Source: an uncultured bacterium
GTDB lineage: Bacteria; Actinomycetota; Coriobacteriia; Coriobacteriales; Eggerthellaceae
DNA length: 64,000 nucleotides
Assembly: GCA_905215325.1 (NCBI GenBank)
Contig: CAJMPP010000004.1
Coordinates: 1 to 64,000, forward strand
Direction of reading: 5' to 3'
The translations under genes were made by a program, and so were the position numbers. Positions 43,657 through 53,057 of the stretch are shown here, one piece after another; the stretch's first letter is position 1; every line of letters begins with the position of its first letter. The notes below the pieces were generated by a model. That model saw only the letters and a program-made list of their open reading frames with translations, was not told where the DNA came from and did not search any database.

Positions 43657-43992
43657 TTACCGTTGCGCATTGAGTTGCAGCAGCTTGAAGCCGTGATCGT
43701 CGGCGCCTTCGACCGCATGCAAGACGTGCGCCGGCACGCGCAGCACCTCACCTGCGCGCAGCGTCACGCGCGCGTCAGGCAGCACCACGCATGCCATGCC
43801 CTCCACCAAGTAGTACAGCGTATCGCCGAAGTATTCCTCCTCGCTGACGCTCTCGCCCGGAGCGAACGCCAGCAGCGTCAAGTCGAACCCGGCGTTGCGC
43901 GTGAGCGCCATACTAGATACTTGACCTGGGCGAATATCGATCAGCTGCGCCAGCGATTGCGCGGCTTCGGTAGGCAAATTCCTCAGCGGCAT
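43657..43992 (-). CDS. Cupin-domain protein 2
   Basis: The 111-residue cupin has motif 1 FAPGESVSEEEYFGDTLYYL and VEG after it and motif 2 LRAGEVLRVPAHVLHAVEG (P-x-x-x-x-H). It has the same architecture as its neighbour but with Glu in the first metal motif. ATG 43992 is chosen for AAAGGAGG 6 bases upstream. It is the first gene of a two-cupin unit. Role unknown; such pairs can be sensors or isomerases. Confidence 0.9.
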   Translation of the reverse strand: MPLRNLPTEAAQSLAQLIDIRPGQVSSMALTRNAGFDLTLLAFAPGESVSEEEYFGDTLYYLVEGMACVVLPDARVTLRAGEVLRVPAHVLHAVEGADDHGFKLLQLNAQR

Positions 43993-44219
43993 GAAACCGC
44001 CTCCTTTCGCTTTGAGCCCTATGGGGGTATCGAGCACTCAGAAACTCGCAAGAATGGCCACTCTCGGACGGTTTTTCGAGAAGCTGAATTGCGAAGGACG
44101 ATTCGACCACGGTTTTGCGGCCATGAGTTTCAGCTTCCCATCTTTTTGTCCATTATGCCCACTCATAGGCTTCCATTGTGCTGGAAACAGAACAAAATGA
44201 TACGCTCCACAGCGGCGTG

Positions 44220-44277
44220 GCATTCAGATTGTCGATTTTTTGGCAAATAGTGGCCATTTTGCCGACAACCTGAATGC
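44220..44277. repeat. 58-bp palindromic element
   Basis: GCATTCAGATTGTCG pairs with CGACAACCTGAATGC (one mismatch) and the inner sequence (GGCAAAT..CCATTTTGCC) continues the pairing. It is a REP-like stem. I found no second copy in the window. Confidence 0.6.
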
Positions 44278-44314
44278 AACTGTGCCGTTGCGACAGAAGC
44301 CACGCGATTGCAAC

Positions 44315-44348
44315 CCGCGTAGGTGCGCGAGCGTGCGCACCTACGCGG
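44315..44348. terminator. Strong hairpin after the activase gene
   Basis: A perfect 14-bp GC-rich stem (CCGCGTAGGTGCGC and complement) with a 6-base loop, 15 bases beyond the stop codon of the minus-strand activase. It lacks a T-run. Confidence 0.55.
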
Positions 44349-44362
44349 CAACATTGCAGCAC

Positions 44363-47300
44363 TCACACGTAGTAGAGGAACGATCGCAGGCGCTCTTCGA
44401 CGCTTTGGTCGAGCGCGCCGTCGAACGCCAGGTGCAAAAGCGGGGCCTTCGCGGGAATGCTCTTCAGGCGCAGCATGATGTCGACGTTCTCGTACGTAGA
44501 CGCCACCTCAATCACGCCGTCCGCGCGGTCACCGATTTCCACCGCCTTTGCGTAGCGGTAGCGCGCGTTTGCACCCGCGAACTGGCCTAACGCATCAGTT
44601 GCCACCTGGCGCAACCCGTTGAATCCGGAGGAGTCCGCAGCAGTTTCACACCGACCGTCAGAATCGGACCGCTCGAATTCGCCCCCCGAATCGCGAAGGG
44701 AAGCGCGGCAACACGCATACGGGGACGCCGCCCCCAGTGCGTCCGACACCTGCGCCATCATGTCGGCGAGGCGAGCGAGCAGCGCGCGCCACTCGTCCTG
44801 CGGCAGCGTGCGCTGCTCGGCGCCGAACAGGGGATTCGCTTGCACGTCAGCGCCAACCTCAAGCGGGCCGGTTGCCAAAGCCGCCGCGGCAGCGCCGTGG
44901 TCATGCGAGCCGTCGCACCCGCCGAGCACGTTCGCGCAAGCGGCCCCGCAACCAGAGGCCAACGCCTGCACATCGGCGATGGTGAGCGCCTGGTCGGAAT
45001 CGGCAAGCGCAGGGGCGGGAACCGTTACCGCGGGCACGCTGGCGGAAGCAGAAGGCGCGGGCACATCAACGAGCGCGGCCGACGAACGCTTCGCGTCGAC
45101 AGCCGAATCCTGCGTCGACGCGGAAGGCGTTGCCGCGGGCACGTCCGGCAAACCAACGGTTTTCGGGGTACCGGTTTCGCCCAACATGGGCATGAGGCCG
45201 CCCACCACCTTGGCATGTTTTGCCTCGTCGCAGCCATCTTCCCAGATGAACAGCAGGTATTCGGCGAAGGGAGCCCGCACGACACGATAGCCTTCCATCT
45301 CCAGCTGTGCGAACAACCCACCCGTCAACTCATCGCCGATGACAAGCGGCCACTCGCCCACCACCGCAAGCGTTTTGCGGGCACCGCCTGCTGCGGGACA
45401 AGCCTCGCGGGCAGAGACATCGGAGGTCTTGAGACGCAGCTCCTCTGCTGCATCACAGTTGGGCGAAGCCGAAATGTCAGAAGCTTCCGCCTCCACGTTG
45501 CGCGCGCAGCTTGAACCGAGATCCTTCGAGGATGCGGTCGCGCCAGCGCCCGCCGCAGCGCAAACTTCGCACGCCGCAGCGAGCACATCGTCAAGCGACA
45601 AATTCGGCTTTGCCAGGCGTTTGCGCAGGTCGGGTCGTGCTTCCGGCGCCGCTGCCCACACGACATCGCCCGCCAGCATGTGCACGAAGAAGCCCTCGGG
45701 GTCGTCCAGATTGCACGGCAGCAGCTCCACGTCAGGCGCGATTACGCGCACATCAGCGTAGCCCTTCGCGTCAAGCACGCTTCGCACCACGCGGTCGAAC
45801 TGCCCATCGGCCTCGCCGCCCTGCGATGACGGCAGCAGCAACTGCCGCACGGGGCCTTCCGCATCCGCGTCTTCCGCAGCAGCCAAGCTCACTCCCAGCA
45901 GGCTGGCGAACGAGTAGTATTCCTTGCTGGTGCACTCCTTGCGGCCAAGCTCGAGCGCCTGCGCGCTCGGCGTGAGTTCGCGCACCGAAACCCCCTGGTC
46001 ACGCAACCACTGCGCCGCAAGCGGACCATACGGCCCGAACGATGGCAAGCCCGCTAACTCGCCTTCGCGCAGCGGCTCGCACGCCAAGTTCACCACGTGC
46101 CGCGACGTAGGCGCCCCGCGCAGATCGGCCGCCTCGTAGTGCTCGATCGCGTTCAAAAACGCCTCGACGCGCGTTTCCACGCCCACCTTCGAGTAGTGCT
46201 CGTCCATCTCGATCTGCAGGTACGGCTTGCCGGTCATTTCCTCGGCGAACAGGTGGCTGATCATGGTGTCGGGACCGCAGCCGTGGTTCGTCAGGTACAC
46301 GGCGAACAGGCGCGGGTCGCGGCGCACCAGCTTCGCGCCCGAGAGGATGTGCTGCCCGAACGGCCACACCACGCCCGGATAATCGGCGGAAATCCCCAGG
46401 TCATGCGCGTGCAGGTGGCTGACCGTGATCACTTTCTGCCCGCGGTCGAGCAGCAGGTCGGGAATGCCCATGTTCAGCGCCGGGTCCACGATGCCGTAAT
46501 TGCGCGTGATAATGACGATGACGCGCTCGCCGGGCTTCAGGCTGGCCAGCAGCTGGTCGCCCAGCTCTTCGGTTTTGCGCGTGAATTCCGTGACCGCGAA
46601 CCCGCCGGCCAGCATGGCGCGCGCCGTTTCCTGCGGCGTGCGGCCCAGCTGCGCGCCCACCTCCAGCATCACCTCGGCCATGGCGCCCTGCCCAAAATCC
46701 ATGTTCATCTGGGGATTCAGCAGCGTGATGCCGTGGCCTTCGTAGTCGAGTTCCTTCGCCACGATGGCCGGAATCGACTGCATGTACGTGCACGCGTAGT
46801 TGTGCGGCACCGTTGATTTCAGATGGCGAATGGTGTGCACGCTGGGCATGAACACGTAGTCGACGCCCGCATCGAGCAGCTGCGCCATGTGCCCGTGCAC
46901 CAGCTTGACCGGGTAGCACATCTCGCCCTGCGCGCTGGCCTGCGCCAGGCGCACCGTTTCCTCGTCGGACGCGCCGGTGAGCACCACGTTGAAGCCGAGC
47001 TGCTTGAAGAACGCGTTGGCCATGGGAAACAGCTTGTGCAGCATGAGGGCACGCGGGATGCCGACGGTCTTCTTCGCCGGGTCGCGTACCGGGTCGTAGC
47101 CCTCCAGGTACATCTCGTCGACTTTGTGGAAGAACGCGCGGTTCGCGGCAATCTCTTCCGGATCGACGCGGCGCGCTGAGTGCGAAGCGCCCGAAAGGTC
47201 CCAACCCTTGAAGTTTGAAGGAGGGAAGGTTTTATCTGGGGTTACACCGATTTGCACCGACAGGACGCCCTGTGCTTCGGCGGCCAGCAGGGCCGCGCCG

Positions 47301-49174
47301 ACGGCGCCCGAGACAGCGAAGTATGGGCTGACCGTAAGGTCGTCGCCTGCGTACGCGCGAAACGCCGCCACGATGGCGGGGTTGTAGGCCACGCCGCCCT
47401 GCAGCACGATGCGACGGCCCACCGGCTTGTTGTTCACCACCTTGTGCAGGTAGTTGCGCACCACCGACAGGCACAGGCCCGCAGCCACCTCGGATTTCGT
47501 AGCGCCTTTCGCCAGCGCGGCGTTGATGGCCGTTTCCACGAATACCGTGCAGCGTTCGCCTAGATCAACGGGTCGTTCTGCCGAAAGCGCCAGCGCACCG
47601 TAATCGGGCAGCGCAATGCCCAGGCGCGCGGCCTGCTCTTCGACGAAGCTGCCGGTGCCCGCCGCGCACACCTTGTTCATCTGGAAGTCGGCCACCTGCC
47701 CCGCCGCCAGCCCGATGTACTTCGAGTCCTGGCCGCCGATCTCGAACACGGTGTCCACCAGCGGATCGGCCGCCGCAGCGGCGCGAGCCTGCGCGGTAAT
47801 CTCGTCGCGCACGGCATCGGCCCCGATAAGGTTGCCGATCATGGTGCGCCCGCTGCCCGTGACGCCCGCGGCCACCACGTGCGCCCGGCTACCCACGCGC
47901 TGGGCAAGCGAGGCCAGGCCATCGCGCACCGCCTGCTTGGGGTTGCCGCGCGTACGCAGGTACTGCGCGTCAAGCAGCACGCCGTCGGTGCTGACAAGCA
48001 CCAGGTTCGTGCTGGTCGAGCCCACGTCCACGCCGAGCGCCACCGGCACAGACTGGCCCGCGGCCAGCGCGTCCACGGCTGCCGAGCGCGGCACCGCGCT
48101 GCCGTCGTAGGCGGGCGTACCAGCAGGGTTCCACGGGCTGGGGGCCAACGCGAACCCGCGGTTCGGCGTGCAATCCACGTGCGGTAAGCGCGGCAGGCGC
48201 GCAAGATCGTCAGCCTGACCAGCGCTTTCGCCACCAAGCGCCGCCCGCAGGGCAGCAAGCTGGGCATCCGCCTCCCCTGCTTCCGCGGCTGCAAGCGCCG
48301 CGCCCACTGCCTGGGCGTTTACCAGCTGCGGGTCAGCCAAAAGCTCGTCTTCGCCCAAGTCGAACACCTCGCGCACGGCGCGCACGACGCCGGCGTTCAG
48401 CAGCGTGCCGCCCGCAAGCGCCAGCGGCTTTTCAACCGGAAGGCTGCGCACGATGGTGGCCTTGAACGCCTTGACGGTGGCGTGGCACAGGCCTTGCAGG
48501 ATGTCCTCGACGGGCACGCCCTCCTGCTGACGGTGGATGATGTCGGTTTTCGCGAACACGCTGCAGCGTCCCGACAGGCGCGGCACGCTTTGCGCGCGCG
48601 TCACCAGGTCAGAGTAGCTGTCAAGCGGCAGGCCCAGGCGTTGCATCTGGTCCTCGAAGAAGCTGCCGGTGCCTGCCGCGCAACTTTCGTTCATGGCGAA
48701 CTCCGGCGCCGCACCAGACGTGAAACCGGTGGCGAACACGCCGGATTGCGCGCCCATCTGCATGACGCATGCCGCTTGCGGGGCCAGCGCGCGCACGCCC
48801 TTGACCAGGGCGGGAACCTCTTCGAGCTCGCGAAGCCCCGGAGCCAGCGCGCGCACCATGCCCGCACCGCTGCCCGTGACCGCCACGCCGCCGCACGCGC
48901 CAAGCGGCAGAGACCGCGACGTAGCGGAAATTGCGGAAGCTGCGGCAGGCTTGCTTCCACAAGCGCCTTCGTCTCCGGCGCGAGCGCCCGCCGCCGGCTC
49001 AGCGTTCGCAACGGGTTCGCTTTCCCCATTCGCCAGCTCATCGATCAGCGCCCGCAAGCACGGCAACGGCGAACCCTGGTGCGCGCGGCGCAGCACGCGC
49101 ACCACCGCGCCCGCCGCATCGACCGCCGCAATCTTCACCGACGACGCCCCGATATCGATTCCCACGTAATACAC
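44363..49174 (-). CDS. Giant 2-hydroxyacyl-CoA dehydratase activase-related protein
   Basis: The protein has about 1603 residues. There are two BadF/HgdC-type ATPase domains in tandem: the first begins YYVGIDIGASSVKIAAVDAA and has the [4Fe-4S] Cys of CAAGTGSFFEDQM; the second begins VALGVDVGSTSTNLVLVST and has CAAGTGSFVEEQA. Then follows the DUF2229 region (KKTVGIPRALMLHKLFPMAN; EMCYPVKLVHGHM) and a dehydratase-like C-terminal part (DQKVITV..HLHAHDLG type). Near residues 1220-1480 two Ala/Ser/Pro-rich stretches without fold are inserted. Such fusions are typical of clostridia and Coriobacteriia. They probably handle Fe-S-driven electron activation at the expense of ATP; the substrate is unknown. 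GTG 49174 has AAGGAG 6 bases upstream. It is followed upstream by a DUF1858-like gene. Confidence 0.9.
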   Translation of the reverse strand: MYYVGIDIGASSVKIAAVDAAGAVVRVLRRAHQGSPLPCLRALIDELANGESEPVANAEPAAGARAGDEGACGSKPAAASAISATSRSLPLGACGGVAVTGSGAGMVRALAPGLRELEEVPALVKGVRALAPQAACVMQMGAQSGVFATGFTSGAAPEFAMNESCAAGTGSFFEDQMQRLGLPLDSYSDLVTRAQSVPRLSGRCSVFAKTDIIHRQQEGVPVEDILQGLCHATVKAFKATIVRSLPVEKPLALAGGTLLNAGVVRAVREVFDLGEDELLADPQLVNAQAVGAALAAAEAGEADAQLAALRAALGGESAGQADDLARLPRLPHVDCTPNRGFALAPSPWNPAGTPAYDGSAVPRSAAVDALAAGQSVPVALGVDVGSTSTNLVLVSTDGVLLDAQYLRTRGNPKQAVRDGLASLAQRVGSRAHVVAAGVTGSGRTMIGNLIGADAVRDEITAQARAAAAADPLVDTVFEIGGQDSKYIGLAAGQVADFQMNKVCAAGTGSFVEEQAARLGIALPDYGALALSAERPVDLGERCTVFVETAINAALAKGATKSEVAAGLCLSVVRNYLHKVVNNKPVGRRIVLQGGVAYNPAIVAAFRAYAGDDLTVSPYFAVSGAVGAALLAAEAQGVLSVQIGVTPDKTFPPSNFKGWDLSGASHSARRVDPEEIAANRAFFHKVDEMYLEGYDPVRDPAKKTVGIPRALMLHKLFPMANAFFKQLGFNVVLTGASDEETVRLAQASAQGEMCYPVKLVHGHMAQLLDAGVDYVFMPSVHTIRHLKSTVPHNYACTYMQSIPAIVAKELDYEGHGITLLNPQMNMDFGQGAMAEVMLEVGAQLGRTPQETARAMLAGGFAVTEFTRKTEELGDQLLASLKPGERVIVIITRNYGIVDPALNMGIPDLLLDRGQKVITVSHLHAHDLGISADYPGVVWPFGQHILSGAKLVRRDPRLFAVYLTNHGCGPDTMISHLFAEEMTGKPYLQIEMDEHYSKVGVETRVEAFLNAIEHYEAADLRGAPTSRHVVNLACEPLREGELAGLPSFGPYGPLAAQWLRDQGVSVRELTPSAQALELGRKECTSKEYYSFASLLGVSLAAAEDADAEGPVRQLLLPSSQGGEADGQFDRVVRSVLDAKGYADVRVIAPDVELLPCNLDDPEGFFVHMLAGDVVWAAAPEARPDLRKRLAKPNLSLDDVLAAACEVCAAAGAGATASSKDLGSSCARNVEAEASDISASPNCDAAEELRLKTSDVSAREACPAAGGARKTLAVVGEWPLVIGDELTGGLFAQLEMEGYRVVRAPFAEYLLFIWEDGCDEAKHAKVVGGLMPMLGETGTPKTVGLPDVPAATPSASTQDSAVDAKRSSAALVDVPAPSASASVPAVTVPAPALADSDQALTIADVQALASGCGAACANVLGGCDGSHDHGAAAAALATGPLEVGADVQANPLFGAEQRTLPQDEWRALLARLADMMAQVSDALGAASPYACCRASLRDSGGEFERSDSDGRCETAADSSGFNGLRQVATDALGQFAGANARYRYAKAVEIGDRADGVIEVASTYENVDIMLRLKSIPAKAPLLHLAFDGALDQSVEERLRSFLYYV

Positions 49175-49230
49175 GCGCTGCTCCTTCACATCACTTTGCT
49201 TCAACCGCAATCCGCCCGGCTGCAAATCCG

Positions 49231-49428
49231 CTACCCTTCGGCCTTGAACGCTTCGAATTCGGCGAGGAACTCGTCGCGATCGAGGCTGCGCACTTGGCAG
49301 ACGTCCTCGAACGTCACCAGGTCGACGATGGGGTTGTCCAGCGAGAACGGGAAGCCTTTCGACTGCAAAAACACCTCAAGCTTCGGCTCGTCAGCGCACA
49401 GTTGGCGCATGGTTTTCGTCGTATCCAT
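49231..49428 (-). CDS. Small DUF1858-like protein
   Basis: This 65-residue helical protein (MRQLCADEPKLEVFLQSKGF; LVTFEDVCQVRSLDRDEFLA) resembles the DUF1858/ScdA-N helical domain often found near redox and Fe-S proteins. ATG 49428 with AAAGGACAAGGAT upstream. It lies 56 bases before the activase gene on the same strand and probably forms a unit with it. The link between such domains and activases is inferred from position. Confidence 0.75.
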   Translation of the reverse strand: MDTTKTMRQLCADEPKLEVFLQSKGFPFSLDNPIVDLVTFEDVCQVRSLDRDEFLAEFEAFKAEG

Positions 49429-49596
49429 ATCCTTGTCCTTTCGGAATCGATTACCTCAAAACGCCTGGTCAACAGCTATCGAACGCACGCCGCGAACTTC
49501 CCGCGCTCCCAAAGCGCGCATCGCCACCTCGCAGAGCACCGGCGCAATCCGGTCCTGCCCCATGGCCCCGCGCGCAACCGTTAGCGCCGTGTTCGC

Positions 49597-50223
49597 TCAC
49601 GCCGTTGCCGCGCCGCCGTCTTGCACGTCCGCCAGGTTGATGCGTTCGGCGCCCAGCAGGCGCGCATCGTCTTGCCCATGCGTGGCCACCAGCAGCGTGC
49701 GTCCTGCGCGGTGGCGCAGCGTGAACGCGATGACTTTCTCCTTCGTAGCCTGGTCAAGGCCGGTGAACGGCTCGTCGAGCACCACCAGGTCGCTGGGAAA
49801 CGCCACGGCCCGCGCAAGCGACACGCGCCGCCGCATGCCACCGGACAGCTCCATGGCCGGCTGGTTCAAGCAATCGGCTGGCAGAATCTCGGCCAACAGG
49901 TCGCGCACGTCAGCGCGACGCGCGCTCGGCGGCAGCACCAGCGCCACGTTCTCCACGGGCGTCAACGTTTCGCACAGGCGGTCTTCCTGGAACATCATGC
50001 TAATGCGACCTGGGGAAACGCCGCGAATCTGCCCCGCATCGGCGCGTTCAAGGCCAAGCAGCACCCGGAACAACGTCGTCTTGCCACTGCCCGACGGCGC
50101 CATGAGGCAGCGCACGCCGCCGCCCGGCAGCGTGAACGACGCGCGCCGCAGCACCTCGTTGGCCCCGTACGCCTTGCAAACCCCATCGAACTCCACGTCC
50201 GCGAACGTCCTAAACAGCGCCAC
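49597..50223 (-). CDS. ABC importer ATPase (SsuB/TauB-type)
   Basis: The 208-residue ATPase has Walker A APSGSGKTT, Q-loop MFQEDRL, signature MELSGGMRRRVSLA, Walker B LVVLDEPFTGLD and switch His VATHGQD. Such short ATPases with MFQED after the Walker A belong to nitrate/sulfonate/taurine or thiamine-precursor importers. It lies one base after the permease. It is the last gene of the SBP-permease-ATPase operon. Confidence 0.93.
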   Translation of the reverse strand: MALFRTFADVEFDGVCKAYGANEVLRRASFTLPGGGVRCLMAPSGSGKTTLFRVLLGLERADAGQIRGVSPGRISMMFQEDRLCETLTPVENVALVLPPSARRADVRDLLAEILPADCLNQPAMELSGGMRRRVSLARAVAFPSDLVVLDEPFTGLDQATKEKVIAFTLRHRAGRTLLVATHGQDDARLLGAERINLADVQDGGAATA

Positions 50224-50224
50224 G

Positions 50225-51373
50225 CTACTCGCCTCGCTTCCCGATCAGCCCGCCGAGCGGACGGTTCGCACGCTTCAGCAGCGCCATGAACGCCTTCTCG
50301 AACAGCACCGACGCCACCATCACCACCACGGTCCACGCCAACAGGTCGGGCGTGTCCAGAAACGTGCGCGCCGTGGCCATTTCTTTGCCGATGGACGGCT
50401 TCGGCGTGGCCAAAACCTCGGCCATGATGCCGCTTTTCCACGTCATGCCCAGCGAAATCTTCGTGCTGGACAGCAGAAACGGCATGAACGCCGGGCGGTA
50501 CACGTACAAAAACGTGCGCCACCGCGACAGCCCGTACACGCGCGCCATCTCGAGCATCTGCTTGTCGACGCTTTCGAACCCGGTGACCATGTTCGTGTAG
50601 ATGAGCGGCAGCACGATGAAGAACGCCAGGAACACAGTAAGCGCCTGGTTGCCCACCCAAATGAGCAGCAAGATGATGAACGATGCCACGGGGATGGTGC
50701 GCAGCAGGCTGATGATGGGATCGATGAAGTCGCGGAACAGCCTCACGCGGCACGCCACCAGCGCCAGCAGGAACCCGACGACGAACGACAACAGAAACCC
50801 CAGCGCGATGCGCCCGAAGCTGGCACCGACGATCATCCAGAAGTTCGGCATGACCACCTGGTCGGCCAGCGCCTGCAGCGTGCGGATGGGGCCGGCAAGC
50901 ACAAGGCGGTTGTCGACCACGCGGTCGAGCACCTCCCACACCACCAGCCAAAACGCGATGATGGCTGCCTTGCGGGCGAACCGCTTGCGCGCGTCGCCCG
51001 CCCTGGTGGCCGCGCGGCGCTCGGCGGCGGCGCGCTCGGCATCCAGGATGCGGGTTGCCTCTTCGGCATCCATGAGCCCTTGCGCCTGCATCACGCGCAC
51101 CACCTGGGATTTCTGCACGCCCAGGCTGGTGAGCATGCCCATGATTTCCTCGCGGTCGACGCCTTTGGCACAGGCCGTCTGCATCATGAAGCCCATCTGC
51201 GAGTCGGCCATGCCGTTTTGGCGCACCATCTGCGCCATCATGGCCACCTTCTCCTCGGGCATGCCCACCTTCGCGGCGATGACGGCGAACTGCATGCGCG
51301 GCTCGTCGTCGCCTACCGCGCCGCGGGGCACGCCGCCCCCACGCCCCACCAGGGATCTCACCTTCTCGAACAT
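50225..51373 (-). CDS. ABC importer permease with N-terminal cytoplasmic extension
   Basis: The 382-residue protein has a permease of the BPD_transp_1 fold in its last 240 residues (six helices, EAA loop in MLEMARVYGLSRWRTFLYVY). The first 130 residues are soluble: Met/Gln-rich helices (PEEKVAMMAQMVRQNGMADS; MQTACAKGVDREEIMGMLTS) and an Ala/Arg-rich linker (DAERAAAERRAATRAGDARK). Typical permeases of this group start with the first transmembrane helix, so this domain is extra and could regulate transport. It is the second gene of the operon. Confidence 0.9.
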   Translation of the reverse strand: MFEKVRSLVGRGGGVPRGAVGDDEPRMQFAVIAAKVGMPEEKVAMMAQMVRQNGMADSQMGFMMQTACAKGVDREEIMGMLTSLGVQKSQVVRVMQAQGLMDAEEATRILDAERAAAERRAATRAGDARKRFARKAAIIAFWLVVWEVLDRVVDNRLVLAGPIRTLQALADQVVMPNFWMIVGASFGRIALGFLLSFVVGFLLALVACRVRLFRDFIDPIISLLRTIPVASFIILLLIWVGNQALTVFLAFFIVLPLIYTNMVTGFESVDKQMLEMARVYGLSRWRTFLYVYRPAFMPFLLSSTKISLGMTWKSGIMAEVLATPKPSIGKEMATARTFLDTPDLLAWTVVVMVASVLFEKAFMALLKRANRPLGGLIGKRGE

Positions 51374-51380
51374 GGCGGCG

Positions 51381-52643
51381 CTACTTACCCGAGGCCGTGC
51401 CGCCGAAGGCTTCGATGGCTGCCTGCGCGTCGGCCGCCGACGCAGTTACGCCGTCGTTGCCGGTGCCGGCGCTGCTTTCGTGCTGCGTGGCCTGCTCAAA
51501 GCCCGCTTGCAGGAAGCGCTCGTCAAGCTGGCCTTCCGGCGGCAGGTAGTAGAAGTCCTCGCCGGGCATCTTGCCGCCGATGGAGTCGGGGTTTGCCAGG
51601 TACAGCTCGTGCAGAAAACCCGACAGCGCCGTGCGCATCTGCTCGCCCGTCAGGTTCACCATGGAGATGTAGGGCATGGCGTCAAGCGCTACGGAATTGT
51701 TGAGGAACGTGCCCAGCTCCTCCTGAAGAGCGGCGGCGTCGCCCATGTTCGCAAGCGTCCAGCTCACCGACTGGCCGGCCATGTTCAGATACTCCACCAC
51801 GGCCTGCTCGTGCTCCTCCAAAAACTGGCGGTTGACGATGGTAGTGGTGGTGACGGCCTGGCTGCCCGTGTCGGCGAACGCGCGGTCCCACTCCACCGTC
51901 AGGTCGATGGGGATGCACAGCGGGTTGACCAGGATTTTCGCCAGGGAAACGAACGGCTGCGGAAGAATGGCCACGCACCCGTCCTGCTGCTGCATCATGT
52001 TGAGCACCTCAAGCGGGCTGGACTTGAACTCCAGGTTGAACGTGCCGTCCAGGCCGTTTTTCGCCAGCAGCGCCTCGATGGTGTACTCCGGCGTACCGCC
52101 CTCGCCGTAGCTGTAGACGGTGCGCCCTCGCAGGTCGTCGAGCGTGCTGACTGAGGCGTCGTTCGTCATGACGTACAGCACGCCCAGGTTGTTCACGCTG
52201 ATGACCTCGTAGCGGTTCTTCAGCTCGGCGTTGTTGTACAGGATGGGGCCGATATTGCTGGGCAGCGTGCAGATGTCGTAGTCGCCTTTGTTGAACAGCG
52301 CCGAGAGGCCCACGTAGTCCACGCCGTTGGGCTCGAACGTGAAGTTGTTGAACGTTTTGCCCGCCTGAGCAGCCACGATGAATTGCGACAGCCCCATAGA
52401 CGGAGGCCCCATGATCAACCCCACTCGCACGTCGCACGCATCAGGGCTGCCCATAAGCTCGCGCGATTCGACGCGCGTGGAGAACGTGGCGCCGTCGCCA
52501 GAAGCACTTGCGCCCGCGCCACCGGACGCCGCCGAGCCCTGCGCGCCCTCGCCCGCCGAGCACCCGGAAAGCCCCAGCGCCGACAGCGCCGCCACACCCG
52601 CAAGCGCCGCGAAGCCGCGGCGCGACATGTTCGGATACGCCAT
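51381..52643 (-). CDS. ABC importer substrate-binding lipoprotein with Tat-like signal
   Basis: The protein has 420 residues. The signal peptide has twin Arg (MSRRGFAALAGVAALSALGL, then S-G-C), so it is a Tat-type lipoprotein, followed by a Ser/Gly/Ala linker. The mature part is of the NMT1/SsuA/TauA type (VGLIMGPPSMGLSQFIVAAQ; LSALFNKGDYDICTLPSNIG; GRTVYSYGEGGTPEYTIEAL). The ligand is a small organic or sulfonate-type compound; the sequence does not say which. ATG 52643 has GAAAGGCGGG upstream; the open frame is longer. It leads the operon and has a palindromic site about 130 bases upstream. Confidence 0.92.
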   Translation of the reverse strand: MAYPNMSRRGFAALAGVAALSALGLSGCSAGEGAQGSAASGGAGASASGDGATFSTRVESRELMGSPDACDVRVGLIMGPPSMGLSQFIVAAQAGKTFNNFTFEPNGVDYVGLSALFNKGDYDICTLPSNIGPILYNNAELKNRYEVISVNNLGVLYVMTNDASVSTLDDLRGRTVYSYGEGGTPEYTIEALLAKNGLDGTFNLEFKSSPLEVLNMMQQQDGCVAILPQPFVSLAKILVNPLCIPIDLTVEWDRAFADTGSQAVTTTTIVNRQFLEEHEQAVVEYLNMAGQSVSWTLANMGDAAALQEELGTFLNNSVALDAMPYISMVNLTGEQMRTALSGFLHELYLANPDSIGGKMPGEDFYYLPPEGQLDERFLQAGFEQATQHESSAGTGNDGVTASAADAQAAIEAFGGTASGK

Positions 52644-52775
52644 ATCCAACCCGCCTTTCGAGGGGAAAGGCTTCACGGGGAAATGCGAAAGCGCCGCGGC
52701 GCGAACGCAATACAACCGCGCAAGCAGAGCCGCGCCTCAACAAAACGCCCCGTCAAAGCCGCTTTTATACACGGC

Positions 52776-52790
52776 TAACTAGTCTAGTTA
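52776..52790. promoter_or_regulatory. Palindrome at the ABC importer promoter
   Basis: TAACTAGtCTAGTTA is a perfect 7+1+7 inverted repeat. On the minus strand a TATAAA box follows about 10 bases downstream. A repressor site of unknown owner. Confidence 0.55.
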
Positions 52791-52897
52791 AACATGGCGA
52801 ATTTGTCAGTGATTTATGTTACCGCTAAGCAACTTCACAAGAAAAGTTTCACACGGGAAATCACGTGCGCAAAACGAACGAGCCTCTGACCTGGACC

Positions 52898-52945
52898 ATA
52901 CACGATTGGCAGGGTATAACTTGCCCATTTCATACACGATTGGCA
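52898..52945. repeat. Direct repeat of 14 bases
   Basis: ATACACGATTGGCA at 52898-52911 and 52932-52945, centre to centre 34 bases. The spacing is close to three helical turns, so two regulators could bind on one face. Confidence 0.5.
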
Positions 52946-53057
52946 CGGTTAATGGACTGCGAGCATTCTCTCAGAATGCCGAAGAATAGAGGCTTGTAAC
53001 GTTTTTCGTAACGAAATTCCGTTTGAAATCGCATCCAAAAGCTCGCGAGCGAACCCA

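Larger units (their letters stand above)
52644..53057. other. Regulatory intergenic region of the ABC importer
   Basis: Contains the TAACTAG palindrome (52776-52790) and the ATACACGATTGGCA pair (52898-52945). No gene or riboswitch core is visible. The A+T-rich centre is probably the promoter region. Confidence 0.5.

Noticed and set aside
48482..51703. A plus-strand open frame of 1073 codons
   Set aside because: It is antisense to the activase, ABC ATPase, permease and binding-protein genes, all of which carry clear motifs.
52644..53057. A thiamine or other riboswitch upstream of the ABC importer
   Set aside because: No conserved aptamer core was found; only palindromes and a direct repeat are present.
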